From Mya arenaria (taxonomy: Eukaryota > Mollusca > Bivalvia > Myida > Myidae), in contig NC_069138.1 of the NCBI RefSeq assembly GCF_026914265.1, positions 26,999,262-27,063,261 of the forward strand: a DNA stretch of 64,000 nucleotides, given 5' to 3'. Each line of letters begins with the position of its first letter. Position 1 is the stretch's first letter. Below are positions 33,251-45,284 of the stretch, piece after piece. Under the pieces are notes generated by a model. It made no database searches and was not told the origin of the DNA. It saw nothing but the letters and a program-made list of their open reading frames with translations. A program made the translations under genes and the position numbers.

Positions 33251-35630
33251 GGAATGGTCTACAAAAATTAAGGTAGGCGAGGTACAAATGAGATTGTCAT
33301 TCTATCGAGTCATTGGCGATAATGTTAAATGTCGATGCTAGGCGAAACAAGGCCTTGTGGTGATTGCAGCTATTTTAAGAAAGATATTTGCATTTTCGTA
33401 ACCAGGAAATAAATAAAATCCACTATTTTTCATTATTTTATTGAATATCTTTCTTATTTGGAAATATATCATCAAGAACTCGAAATACATTCTTGATAAA
33501 GTAGTCTGGGGCATTTTGACACAAAACGTAGTTGTAATGATGGCATACTTTTACTAGAAAATGCAAATGCTTTTTAATCCAAAATCTGATAAAATCTTCT
33601 TTCGTAAAATCCAGTCAACTCTTCTTACCCCCAAAACATGTCACCAAGGATGTATGTTTTGCTCCCTAAATTGATTGTTCCTCAAATTCAATTAAACATA
33701 AACTTTTGAAACGTTTTAATTTTTGGCCTTCCCCACCCACTGTGGAAGGCCCTTTATCATATTATAAGCCTCATCGGTTACAACAACAATATTAAGTACC
33801 AAAAGTATAAACCACACAAATGCATCAATTTAAGATAAACTTAATGGTGTTTCTTAATGCTTAAGTCAAGAAAAAACATAACTCAATTAAACCAATTAAA
33901 ATTTCGAAACGTAAATAACTTGCAAAGGGACTCTTTCTTATCATATATATGATATATTAACAACACTAATTAAAAAGTAAGCAGTTCTTTGTCATAATAT
34001 TCAATGAATTGTCATAAATAATAGAAGTATTGCGTGTAGATAAACTGAAAACACAAAAATAAATTTTACTTCAACAACTTAAAACAAAACAAAAAATGTC
34101 ATGTTTTATTGCTTGACTTTGGTAAGAGTTAAGAAGAGTAAAAATAACTAAATTAAACTTCCGTAAAAACATTCAATAACAAAATTTGCAAACATCAAAC
34201 GGAAACAAAATAATAGATATAAACCATTTTATCACCGTTTAACAATGAACAGAGTCACATTCATGCCACTATCTTTAGTACTTCCTTAAAACAGTTTATC
34301 AAACAATTAAAAAATACATAAGCATAATTTTCATGTAAAAAAATAAACAAATATCCTTTACAATAATCCTAAAAAATGTCCTTTACTCGTATAATAGTGT
34401 TTGTTCAGACTGACAAACAAGTAAAGCCGTTGTTGTCATTTACACATGTTGGTTCCCTGCTTGCAGAGTATGCGCTGCGATGCAACAGGGATAAAAACAA
34501 AACATTTTGCTAAAGTTAGGTTACTGTGAGCCTAAGCTGATGTCAGGGCTGATCTGTGTTGGACACACATAACGACTCGTCCTCCGGTGTGTATTACACA
34601 CCCACTATTCCTGAAACGTTATCATCTGCGTGATAATACAAACATAATATATATCCTCAGTTAGGTCATCTGATCTGTAATACATGTTTACTCACGCACT
34701 TTTGGTTCCATGGGAATGGTTTCTTACTCGTGTAATACAAACAAAAGCAGTTCTTTCTGACCTGTGTACTATTCCAAAAGAAATAATTTCTCATTATTGT
34801 ATTTGTGATCACAATTACTTACTGCCATATATTCTCCCGCAAATCATTTCAGATCTGTGTAATTCAAACACAAAGCTTGTGGTTTCCGCAGAAGATGCAA
34901 CATATGAACAGCTCATGAATACATACACGCAATTATTTCATCGGAGTATGTGCTGTCACATTTATTTTCCTTGAAAAGCAAACAAGAATAACACACTCGT
35001 CTGGCATATTCCACGAGGAGCTGCACGCATGAGATCCGTCATTAGTCGATTCCCACCTTGCTCCTTTTTCTTTTCTTTGTCTATATTTTCAAAACACTTC
35101 AGGTTATAGTATTCTACTACAAACAATCGCTTGTTTGATAAATACTGCCTGCTTTCTTATATAATATATATAAAAGGAGATAACTTATTAGTTTATTTTT
35201 ATCATTCTAATCCTGGTTATAGACTGTGTAATTATATTAACATGTTATGTACTTATGCTTACTTTTTCTAAACTAACAATATTGTGTTTCACAATTAAAA
35301 ATGTTCTAAATTCACAGAAACGTGAAAATGCCCATGTTTATATTAAGAGAAACATTTGGGCAGCGATAAAAGCATTGCCTCATCAAAATATTATGATAAT
35401 TGTTGTCAAAAAGACAGCCACGAATGAAAAGCCAGCCACGAATGGTAGATAGGACGCACCACTTTTATGTACAAACCGAGGATTAAAACATGCCCGTTAC
35501 ATCGCTCGATCACTTCCATTATAAACATCGTATATGCCAATGTATTCTATTATTTTGTCCAAGGGTCGTGTTGGCCTACTTAAACATGAAACTATAAATA
35601 ATGATCAATTATTCTCCAAGAAAAACACTC
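33251..35630. other. AT-rich intergenic DNA between unit B and the WIPF-like gene
   Basis: 33250-33340 and 34500-34560 still match unit A sequence. The rest has no gene, RNA or repeat that I can recognise. A 96-aa ORF near 34684 has no family features. Confidence 0.5.
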
Positions 35631-35637
35631 TTCTTCT

Positions 35638-35645
35638 TTATTTGC
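35638..35645 (-). promoter_or_regulatory. Polyadenylation signal of the WIPF-like gene
   Basis: AATAAA on the minus strand within GCAAATAAAGAAG, about 65 bp downstream of the predicted TAA stop. Its position supports 35726-35706 as the terminal coding exon. Confidence 0.6.
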
Positions 35646-35705
35646 TTCTGCTTCAAGTTCCTCCGTGTAAACATAATCAATTATGTAAATAGGTAATAGT
35701 CTTCC

Positions 35706-38700
35706 TTACAATGGACCAAGTCTTTCCTGAAATCAAAACAAAGACTTAAACATATCGTATAAAAAGAATAATATATCGCGTACAGAAAAATAATATATTT
35801 GGATAATGCTATAGAGGATATGTGTTACATTTAGGTGTTTGATAAAAATAGTCACAAAAAGTGATCACAAAAAGCAATATGTCCACGTGTGATACGATAC
35901 AGCCACGCCCGGCAAATACAAATGCATGTAGTACAAATGCATTCAATTAATCAATCAAATCTTTATTTCCTCCTATACAGAAGATATGCAGATATTTTTA
36001 CAACTGGTAAAGTGCTCTTACATTGAGCAATATAGAACAAGTTAACACAATAAACAAAGTAAACGTATCGAACATAATTATATGTAATTATATTATATAT
36101 ATATTTAGTTACACATATGCACATTGGATGCTTTGGTTTTAGGTTTTGGGTTTTGTATTCTATTTTTTTTTTCATCTTATAACGGGTCCACATTGTTATT
36201 TGAGCTAGTGATTTAATTAGTGATTATAAACATAGCTGTGAGTATAATAACAGGTATGTATAAGAATACGATACATGCATTGCATACAAGTATTGCTGTG
36301 TAACCACCCTAACGAAACAGAACATGAGGCATGGTGTTGATTGAACACTCGTATTGGTAGGTAGTACGGTAACCCTGCTATATAAGAACAGTGAATATAA
36401 CAGGAGATTACTTTCACTGAAAAGCATAAAAGACATTTGTATTTTCATCTCATTTATGTTCTGTTGTTTTACAGTCGAAAAAGGGGCATAACTCAACAAT
36501 TATCAAAGCCAGAGTTACGGACCTTTCTGTACATGTGTGTCACGGTATAGGAACATGTGTACCAAGTTTCATTTCAATATCTTGAATGGTTTTAGTGCCT
36601 TGCTTTAAACGAGTGTATTACGGCTGCAACATGTGTACCAAGTTTCATTTCAATATCTTGAATGGTTTTAGTGCCTTGCTTTAAACGAGCGTATTACGGC
36701 TGCAACATGTGTACCAAGTTTCATTTCAATATCTTGAATGGTTTTAGTGCCTTGCTTTAAACGAGCGTATTACGGCTGCAACATGTGTACCAAGTTTCAT
36801 TTTGAATATCTTGAACGGTTTTCGAGTCAATACCAGGGTTCGGAGCCTTGTTTTAAATGAGCGTATTATGGCTGCAAGTATACCAAGTTTCATTTCAATA
36901 TCATAATAATAATTGTCTAACAAGTATTACTGGAAAACGCAAAGAGGCGATGCATTCTTATAGACGTTTCATACAAGACGTTTCATACCAGACGTTTCAT
37001 ACAAGACGTTTCATACCAGACGTTTCATACCAGACGTTTCGTACAAGACGTTTCACACCAGACGTTTCATACAAGACTTTTCACACCTGACGTTTCATAC
37101 AAGACGTTTCATACCAGACGCTTCATACAAGACGTTTCATACCAGACGCTTCATACTAGACGTTTCATACCAGACGTTTCATACAAGACGTTTCACACCT
37201 GACGTTTCATACCAGACGTTTCATACCAGACGTTTCATACAAGACGTTTCACACCAGACGTTTCATACCAGACGTTTCATACAAAACGTTTAATTCCAGA
37301 CGTTTCATTCCAGACGTTTCATACAAGACGTTTCATACCAGACGTTTAATACCAGACGTTTCATACAAGACGTTTCATTCCAGACGTTTCATTCCAGACG
37401 TTTCATACAAAACGTTTAATTCCAGACGTTTCATACCAGACGTTTCATACAAGACGTTTCACACCAGACGTTTCATACCAGACGTTTCATACAAAACGTT
37501 TAATTCCAGACGTTTCATTCCAGACGTTTCATACAAGACGTTTAATTCCAGACGTTTCATTCCAGACGTTTCATACCAGATTGATTCATGATATTCTCAG
37601 AACAACAAGAGGGCTAGAAGCGTGGACCGTAAAGATCATATATATATAGTTCACCATGACAATGATAATCTCAATAAATACAACACGACTGATGATACTT
37701 TTCAGCAACTTACCATATCGCTTGCAGCTTTCTTCTGTTTCGTGGACATGTATTTTTTCGGCAATTGTTCCATTGGTTCAGGGTCCGGAAATTCAGTGAT
37801 GTCATGGAAATGGAACCTCGACTCGAGATCTGTAACGTTCGGGAAAAATGTTTAAATAATTGTATTACCTTATGCTGCCAGAACAAGTCAATGAGTCGTA
37901 TTGAAAATGTATCCAAATTATGATTTAACGCGCGCATTTTTTTCATTTGCAGCGAATTAAGTAATTAGCAGGATTTGATTTGAGTCAATACCATATAACA
38001 GATAAACATAATAAAAAAGGATAAAAAGTAATACCACTCATATCAAAGGATGATTGTGCTGATATTTTCGGTGGTCTGGCAGGTAATGGTTCATCTTAAA
38101 GTACAGAACAAACGTTTATTTCAAATCAAACACATCACATACACTCTATGGTTTAGGTCAAAATGACCCATGACCATTGTATAACGAATACATAAAATAC
38201 ATGGCGATCCACAGATAAATAATTAACAAATAAATAATTAAGGTATATGAGTATTGGTGAGTCGATTTTCACTAAAACTTTATAGTAACTTTTGTTATAG
38301 ACGTATATCAGTCAATGTATATTGTAGAATTGACATAATTGTTAGTAACACTTTCTCATTCAGAGGTTTGATTATGATAAATCTAACGCATGTGGTACGC
38401 ATAGAATCATCACTCTGGTGCACGAGAATGTAGTAACAAAGTTGCCGTCCAACTTTGCGATCGCTTTTGAACTTACTAACTTTTTTTCTAATTTGAATCT
38501 TAAAAATTAAATCCGTCTGGCAAAACCTATATCTGCCAGACATTTTCAACCACTTCGGAGTTACTCTTCTTTTTCCCTCTTTCAAAAATTAAATGCGGAA
38601 GCTTGGCTGTGCAAATATAAAGTATGCTGCTGTCTAATATCGAAAGCTCTATAAACATACACAGCAAGGTTTCTTATAACGTTCACGTTCTTTGAAATCA

Positions 38701-41700
38701 ATAGCACAATGCATTTAGACAAACATGTGTCGGAACTAATATTGAGGAATGTATCCTTGTCTTGAAGCTAATCTACTTGCCTTGATCCCTCTTATCAGAT
38801 CTCCGATCTGAATATCCTGCTGTGCAATTTTGGAAATTTAAGTATAGAAATGGACCCTAAATGGCCCTGGGCTAATAAACGAATACACAGGAAATTGGCC
38901 CCTACTGTGACACCAGTACAATTAGCAGGAGATGCATAGCATGGGATAATCATGCCAAACATTCCTTAAACTAGGCCTTTAATGCTGAATACATGTTTAA
39001 TACATTCAAAAAGGAAGAGAATTCGTCTACCAAGATATTTACATGATGGACAGGCTCTGTTATCGATATCTGTACAACTCCATTTACCGGTTTCGATACT
39101 TAATCTTTGCGACGACTCCAAGGCGCGGCTCCAGGATTCGACGTTAGAGGGGCGTAACTTAAGGGCGTTACCTTTTGACTTGCGCCCCTCCCTCAGAACC
39201 GTTATCTATTTGGTTGGAATGGTAAGCAGGAAGGTACCCCCAGGAATTTTTTTATTTTTTTTCGTCCACAACGGTGAATTTTTGGCTCATTTTATTACCT
39301 TTTTCCCCAATTTTGAAATTAAAAGTGAACTTGGGCGATTTGGGGTATACATACATAAATTATGATGCATATGATTTTGCAATAGTTGATGACGAATTTG
39401 TAAGATTTCAACCACATTTAACTGTATTAAACAGGGTTAACGTTCAAATCATTTTTGTTAAGGCTTAACCATTCTGAATTGTGTGGTATTGATTTGTAGA
39501 AAATGGAAGTCGGTGACTGAAATTTCAACGAAACGAAAAGTTTAAAGTTATGGAGGTATGAAAGTTGGAGGCAAGGAGTATTCTGGAGTGAATTTGAAAA
39601 GAATGTCTTAACCGAGACATTAATTGGAACAGAATAGAACAGAACACATCTTTATCAGCAACCACTAGCGGATCTTGAGGGGGGGACTAGAAATTGTTTA
39701 AAAAAATGAAAGGAGCACCCCCAAACCGCCCTGCCAAAACTCTAAACCAAATAAATTTCGGCTCTGTGGGAAGGGCGCAAGACAAACGCAAACGCCTCAA
39801 AGTTACCCCCCCCCCCTATTACGTCAAATCATGTGGCCGCCCCTGACAACATATTGCAAATGCTGTAATAACATATTAGCAAATAATTGATGTGCAGACT
39901 CATAGAAGCCGTGTAGATATGTTTATTATTTTGTTCTATGGGTTTACCATGGGCATTTCCACGCTGGACCTTCGGTTGTCGGTCCGGGACTGGCACGGGA
40001 TGTTGAGCTTGAGCTGAAATCATCAAAACCATTAAAGTGGTCAATATTTTTTTCCTTATTGTGAATTAACTTTTCTTCTGAAAATTATATTTTATTTATG
40101 AAAACGAGGATTAATGCAAATAGTGTACAATATCAATTATGCAGGAACACGCTACCAGATAAGAACACCGGAAATGAAAGTTTTATGCATTAGTAACCAT
40201 AACACATTATTTTCGAACGGAAATATGAAAATCCTCGATCTGATCTTTTGTCAGCAATCGTTTATCAATGGTTTGCAGATATTTACGCAAAAATTTGCTC
40301 TTTCCAAGACGAAAAATATAAAAAAAGTTGTAAAAAATTGAATATCTGTGAGAGTGCAGATCTGTGAGAGTACAGCTTTAATCATACTGATTAATAAGCC
40401 TTAAGTTCGGTCAAAGTAAGCCAAATGTTACTTGAATTGTCAACATTTGCTCAATGAAAACCATTAAAATTCGACAACTTTTTTCTAACAATTTTCTATA
40501 GTCTTCTATGATTATGTAAATACTCACTCTGTTGTCTGTGTTGAGTTCTAGCACTAGGGGGTGGAGGTGGGGGGTCATCCACTGACGCTGAAATGTGAAA
40601 CATTCATATGAATGCAACGTTTACCCCCAATTTGTATAGGCCATTGAAATTTTATAACATTGGGCCGATTGTTCAGAACTTTGTTAAAGTTAACAGCGTT
40701 GTTAAAGTCATCGTTGTAAAGCTTTCGGTCGTTACTACACTGGAAGTATAATGATCCACTGTATTTCTAACAAGAATTTCTTTCCTATATCTTCACCATG
40801 ATAAATGAAACATAGCGCAGTCTACGTCGCTTACGGACCCATGCCTTCGGTCTTTTACCAGAGTTTGATTGAGAGTGTAGTTTCTTAAAACACTTCGACA
40901 ATCCTCTTCACAATACGGCCGTCTGGCTGAGCATTGTCAAAACATTGGTTTGTCGAAGTGTTTGATGAAACTAAACACCTAATCAAACTCCGGTAATAAA
41001 ACAAAGGCGTGGCTCTTTAAGCGGCACAAACTGCCCTTTGTTTCATTTGAAATGGTGTAGTAAAAGAAAAGTTATCTTTGATTGAAGTCTTCTGGTGTAT
41101 TATATATGACGTAATTTATCACGTGGTATACACACACTGTTTTAGCTAAACCTAATTATATTTAAGGAATGGATTGCGGGAATTATGCCACTATTGGGGT
41201 AGATAAGATAAGATAAAGATAAGATAAATTGGGGTATGAAAGCTGGTTAAACTGCGTGGAGTCCAGCCTAACTGCGTTCATATCCCCGATTATGACATCA
41301 ATCCCACAATTCACTATTAGTAATATTTATACAATAGTTCATTATTTCATTCGTGAAAAAAAAACTTCATTTTATTTAAGAAAACCTTACAGTTATTATT
41401 TCTCACCCATTCTGTAAATAGAATGACCCGACCGTAACCGGAAACGGTTTATAAAAATACGTCACAATAACGCGGAAAATGCAATCACTTCAAATCACTA
41501 CAAATCGCTGACAACAATATCAGACTTCAGCTGTCTTTAAAATCGATGAATAATAATGAATAATAAACTAGTCTCGATGAATAATAATGAATAATAAATT
41601 AATATAAACCAATTGACAGCTGGCGAGTGGTCTAAGTGACTGTTTTAAAGTTCCATTTAGTTTTAGTGGTGTTATCTTTTTTGTATGTATATCAAAATGA

Positions 41701-44110
41701 CTTCTCTTCACTTATTTCACATTTTTTACCCCCAGAATGATAAAAAATGAAATTACAAAATGCAACAAAACCGGAAGTATAATCCAAGTATAATCATAAT
41801 TAAGCGAACACAACGTCATTACGAAATTTGTATATAACGTGATTTGCATGAAAATACAGTAATAGTATAAAAAATATTTTGGTTTTAGTGGGGTGCGAGC
41901 CCACGCAGGTAAAGTAAAAACAACAACAACAGATACTCCAACACCTGATCAATAAGAACAAGATATAACTCGATACATATTCGCGATATTTTTACATCTT
42001 GAGCATTTCATAATATCACGTGATAATGTAAATCAACAGATCAAACTACAAAGCATTTACATTGTGGTCTTAAAAGACGATATTTGAGCAAAAATCAACA
42101 TTTGATGAAGGGTTCCCATTTTAGTATCTTAGTTTTAACATTCCACATGATTTGCCACACTTTATTTCGCTAAGCAAAAAGTGCATTTCACAATTTAATT
42201 TCCTACCTCGTCTTCTAGGACTGATTGTTTTGGATGTTGAAGGAGGTTGAGCCACTCCTGTTTCCCTATTTGGAAGAGGTGGTCGTTTTCCTGCAACATT
42301 GAAAAAAGTCATACTTAGTAAGATATGACAAGACATGAACAAGACCACAGCTTAGTTTACTTTCTTGAAAATGATTTTATAAGCCCAGAAGCGCTCCAGG
42401 ATTTGACGTTAGAGGGTATGTAACTTTACATATACAATCGAAACCCGTTGGCCCGAACTCGCTTGGCTCGAACTGGATGTACAGGACCGATTTCTTTACA
42501 CTGACATTCCCGCTTGGCTCGAATTTTCCGAGGCTCGAAGTATTTCTCGCCGGTCCCTTGGAGTTCGAGCCAACGGGGTTCGACTGTATCACAAAAAAAT
42601 CTTACATCAATACATTAAGAAATAAATACATCACATGACAATATAGCACCCTGTAGTTTACCTTCATCGGTAGGGGTGTGAAGTCTTGGCATGGTTTTAT
42701 GAGTCCCACCCGAGGAAATTGCTCTGGCTGTATTTTTGTCGATGAAGGCTGCAATAAGTTTAAATAATGAGTTCAATTTGTGTCCGCTTAATTTTCTTCG
42801 AATGGAGCGCTTTGGATAAAATATTGGAGTGTACAATAATAATTGGGCCAATGACATTTGTATATTTTCCGTGGCTTAAAGCTGCACTCTCACAGATTTA
42901 CCATTTAAACAACTTTTTTATGTTTTGTCTTGGAAACAGCAAACCAATGATATAAGATTGCTGACAAATAAATCAAATCGTAGATTTTCATATTTCCGTT
43001 CGAAAATTAATGTTTTATGGCTTAAACCGTTACTAACGGTTTAAGAAAAATGCATAAAACATCAACTTTTGAACTTAAATATAAAAATCTGCGATCTGAT
43101 TTTTTGTGAGCAGTCTTATATATAAATGGTTTCCATGGATTTTCGCGAAAATTGTCTCGTTCCAAAACAAAAAATAAAAAAGTTGTCAAAACTAGCGAAA
43201 GTGCCAAGACGGACAGCTTCATTTGCCCGAGCTTATGACAGAATGTGTTACCAGGAAAAGTGGTCAGAATTATGTACACATTTACAGGGTGTTCTTCAAA
43301 TTTTATATCAAAATCAAGCATCTACTGAACTCTATCGGATTCTTTTCCTATATGCTCTTTATATTTGCATCCAAATTTGTCAAGCAATCAAACGAATTTC
43401 ATTGCCAGTATGTTCATCTTTTATTTCAAATGATTTTTTTTATATCCAAAACGTGTAAAATAATACAAATTCAACAATTTAAAAAATGCCGACATAAAAT
43501 CTGTGGTAGAGTCCAGTTAAAGATGAGGGCGACTTTGCGTTAAAATTTCACTTAACTTCACACTCCTCATTGAAGCGAGTTATGCTGTCAGAGGGTAAAA
43601 AAACTGTCAACACAATTAACTTAATAAGCCTGGGTTCGTTCTACATAAATTGGAGCTGCTTCATTTTCTATAGAACACCAAAATTGAACAATAACCTACG
43701 TAAAAATGGTTGAGACTGTTGATGTCATTACTTGGTACCTACATTCAGTTTCAAACGCCTTTCTCCTGATCCCGGATTGGTTGTCACGTGACGGAAGAGG
43801 TGGGCCAGCACTTCCAGGAATTGAGTGCTTCCGGTCTTTTGGTGCTTGAGACACCCTCGCCTCGGTTGAATGAGATTTATGAATCGTGCTGATCGGTGGA
43901 GGTGGAGGCGCGTGATCTGATTGGTTCCTTGGTGGTGGTACATATCGCGTATCTGAATGGCTACGAGAAACAGGTCTCGAATGTGATTGATTCCTTTCAT
44001 AGTCTACTTTGACATGTGTGACTCCCCCACCTCCCCGCGACGGCAAAGGTGGAGGGACATCGCTGAATTGTTGTCTACTCATTATCGTAGTCATTGTTGT
44101 TCAATTCATC
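35706..44110 (-). CDS. WIP/verprolin family protein (WASP-interacting), WIPF-like
   Basis: Proline-rich actin regulator that in the family binds and stabilises WASP/N-WASP. Exons on the minus strand: 44110 to about 43739 (ATG 44094), 42748-42662, 42290-42207, 40587-40528, 40013-39948, 38094-38035, 37829-37714 and 35726-35706 (ends ERLGPL, TAA). Exons 2-8 keep one frame with AG/GT borders. Motifs: PPPLPSRGGGG, HAPPPPPIS, GPPLPSRD, GKRPPLPNRE, VDDPPPPPPSAR, then the C-terminal WASP-binding DLESRFHFHDITEFPDPEP with KKYMSTK. The exon 1 donor is uncertain: the best GT site (after 43739) is out of phase with exon 2, while T/GTAGGT after 43743 fits, and a missed exon is possible. The N-terminal WH2 domain of WIP is not encoded here. 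AATAAA lies about 65 bp after the stop. Confidence 0.85.
35941..36200 (-). repeat. LINE 3'-end fragment
   Basis: On the minus strand it ends GGAGGAAATAAAGATTTGAT followed by TGATTAATTGA, the kind of 3' end with a short simple-repeat tail seen in molluscan CR1-like elements. It has no coding part. It lies in the last WIPF-like intron. Confidence 0.4.
36552..36885. repeat. 76-bp tandem repeat, ~4 copies
   Basis: Copies start at 36552, 36628, 36704 and 36780 (AACATGTGTACCAAGTTTCA), and a degraded fifth near 36876. It is preceded by GGGGCATAACTCAACAATTA, part of a widespread molluscan interspersed repeat, so this is probably an amplified piece of that repeat. It lies in the last WIPF-like intron. 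Confidence 0.9.
36960..37585. repeat. 14-bp minisatellite, ~44 copies
   Basis: Unit AGACGTTTCATAC(C/A), with variants TTCACACC, TTAATTCC and TTCATTCC. It lies between WIPF-like exons 7 and 8, ending about 130 bp from exon 7. Confidence 0.95.
39112..39215. repeat. MITE fragment, 'GCTCCAGGATTCGACG' family
   Basis: GGCTCCAGGATTCGACGTTA then GAGGGGCGTAAC is related to sequences at 39660-39850, 42385-42425 and 50563-50765. Partial copy in a WIPF-like intron. Confidence 0.5.
39625..39850. repeat. LINE tail plus MITE copy
   Basis: 39625-39655 reads on the minus strand ATAAAGATGTGTTCTGTTCT, resembling a LINE 3' tail. 39660-39850 begins ACTAGCGGATCTTGAGGGGG and contains TTTCGGCTCTGTGGGAAGGG, matching 50563-50765. 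Confidence 0.45.
40170..40381. repeat. Family 1 MITE, half copy 4
   Basis: Carries only the right half (GATCTGATCTTTTGTCAGCA, CTTTCCAAGACGAAAAATAT) and a duplicated tip (TCTGTGAGAGTGCAGA, TCTGTGAGAGTACAGCTTTAA). Located in a WIPF-like intron. Confidence 0.75.
40663..40760. repeat. MITE terminal fragment
   Basis: GGGCCGATTGTTCAGAACTT followed by TGTTAAAGTTAAC resembles the end of a molluscan MITE. No opposite end was found, so this is tentative. Confidence 0.3.
40797..41055. repeat. Foldback MITE (~255 bp imperfect hairpin)
   Basis: The left half (AAATGAAACATAGCGCAGTC, ACCAGAGTTTGATTGAGAGT, AACACTTCGACAA) is mirrored on the right (TTGTCGAAGTGTTTGATGAA, CTAATCAAACTCCGGTAATA, TGCCCTTTGTTTCATTT). 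The arms extend over nearly the whole element. No coding capacity. Confidence 0.8.
41195..41230. repeat. (GATAA)n short tandem repeat
   Basis: GATAAGATAAGATAAAGATA in a WIPF-like intron. Confidence 0.85.
42435..42586. repeat. Pogo/Tigger-like MITE
   Basis: 152 bp with ends CAATCGAAACCCGTTGGCCC and GAGCCAACGGGGTTCGACTG as inverted repeats, flanked by TA on both sides. CAGTCGAAC-type tips with a TA target duplication are typical of pogo-group Tc1/mariner elements. It sits between WIPF-like exons 2 and 3. Confidence 0.8.
42876..43220. repeat. Family 1 MITE, copy 5
   Basis: Begins TTAAAGCTGCACTCTCACAG. Both halves are present around GTTACTAACGGTTTAAG; the right tip is degraded. It lies in WIPF-like intron 1. 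Confidence 0.85.
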
Positions 44111-45280
44111 CTAAAATGATAAAATAATATAAATATATATGTTACTGGAATGCAAAAAACGTATCATGACATTAGAAGTTATTTAATAAACGTATATAAC
44201 TAAATCATATGGTCGACATTAGTGGATTTTTTTATATAGAAACTGGACTTAAATCGGGACCTGCAACAAAGTTCGACATTACCAGAATTCGAGATATCAG
44301 AGATCGACATAGCGAGTTTATACCGTATCTGAGTAACTTTATATGTATATGTCTTTACCGTAGAAACATACTGGACTACGTATGGGGTGCTCTAATTCTA
44401 TAAAGAAATCATGTTTTATCTCTTCCGCATAAGGCGTAAAAATCTGTGTTTACACTAACCCGACCGGCCCATTTTTTCCTCCTTTTGGCGTTTTGTTCGA
44501 TATGTGAAGTTTTTTTAGTAATTTCTTAAAGCTGCACTCTCACTGATTTACCCTTTTTACAACTTTTTTTTATTTTTTTGTTTTGGAAACAGCAATTTTT
44601 TGCGTAAATATCTGCAAACCAATGAAATAAGATTGCTGCCAAAAGATCAGATCGCAGATTTTCATATTTCCGTTCGAAAATTAATGTTTTATGGCTAACG
44701 GTTTAAGAAAAATGCATAAAACATCAATTTTGAACTTACATATAAAAATCTGCGATCTTATTTTTGTCAACTGTCTTATATGACTGGTTTCCATAGATTT
44801 TCGCAAAATTTGGCTTGTTCCAAGACAAAAACTAAAAAGGTTTTCAAAACGTTCAATCTGTGAGAGTGCAGCTTTAGATAAACGAATTTAATTGAATGAA
44901 AATGTACAGAATCCCGGTTCTCAAAAAAAAAAGAAACAAAAGAAACAAATATGCTACCCTGTTTATTCTGGAGATGGTAATGGATACAAAGGCGGAAATA
45001 ATCATGTTACCATAGTTAGACATTTTGTCTGATATACCATTACATCACTCTACGTTAGAAATACATTACGGATGAAATCATTAGGAGCCCAAGCTATGTG
45101 AGCAGTATATTCAAGACCTTTCTTTTCTCAATCGTAACTACTCAGCCATCTCCGGCAAGCTTCATCCTATATTTTGGATAATGGCCGAGGTATTCCGATT
45201 GTCTTTTCCCAACATATTCAATGGTCCAAACGGCCATACCCTGTGAATGGAGCATACATTTTACTACTAATCATCTTTCC
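44111..45280. other. Upstream of the WIPF-like gene
   Basis: 44111 back to about 44145 is a pyrimidine-rich acceptor tract (on the minus strand) for the first coding exon, implying an untranslated exon further upstream that I could not locate. Family-1 MITE copy 6 occupies 44526-44876. The remainder has no recognised gene. Confidence 0.45.
44526..44876. repeat. Family 1 MITE, full-length copy 6
   Basis: About 350 bp, from TTAAAGCTGCACTCTCACTG to ATCTGTGAGAGTGCAGCTTTA. Both halves are complete (CAGATCGCAGATTTTCATAT mirrored by AAAAATCTGCGATCTTATTT). Confidence 0.9.
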
Positions 45281-45284
45281 TGAA

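Larger units (their letters stand above)
15900..34560. repeat. Segmental duplication, unit B
   Basis: Paralogue of 1190-15900. After the lectin B upstream region ends (about 20560), matching sequence resumes at about 29090, continues to about 29870, then at 33250-33340, and ends near 34560. The gaps are filled by the Harbinger transposon with flanking MITEs (20584-29050) and by the direct-repeat-bounded element (29879-33250). Collinearity is inferred from scattered matches by eye. Confidence 0.6.

Noticed and set aside
34684-34974. 96-aa ORF as a gene
   Set aside because: No domain, no splice context and no paralogue in the other duplication unit.
43126-43543. Overlapping ~110-aa ORFs
   Set aside because: They run out of the right half of a MITE into AT-rich intron sequence and show no family features.
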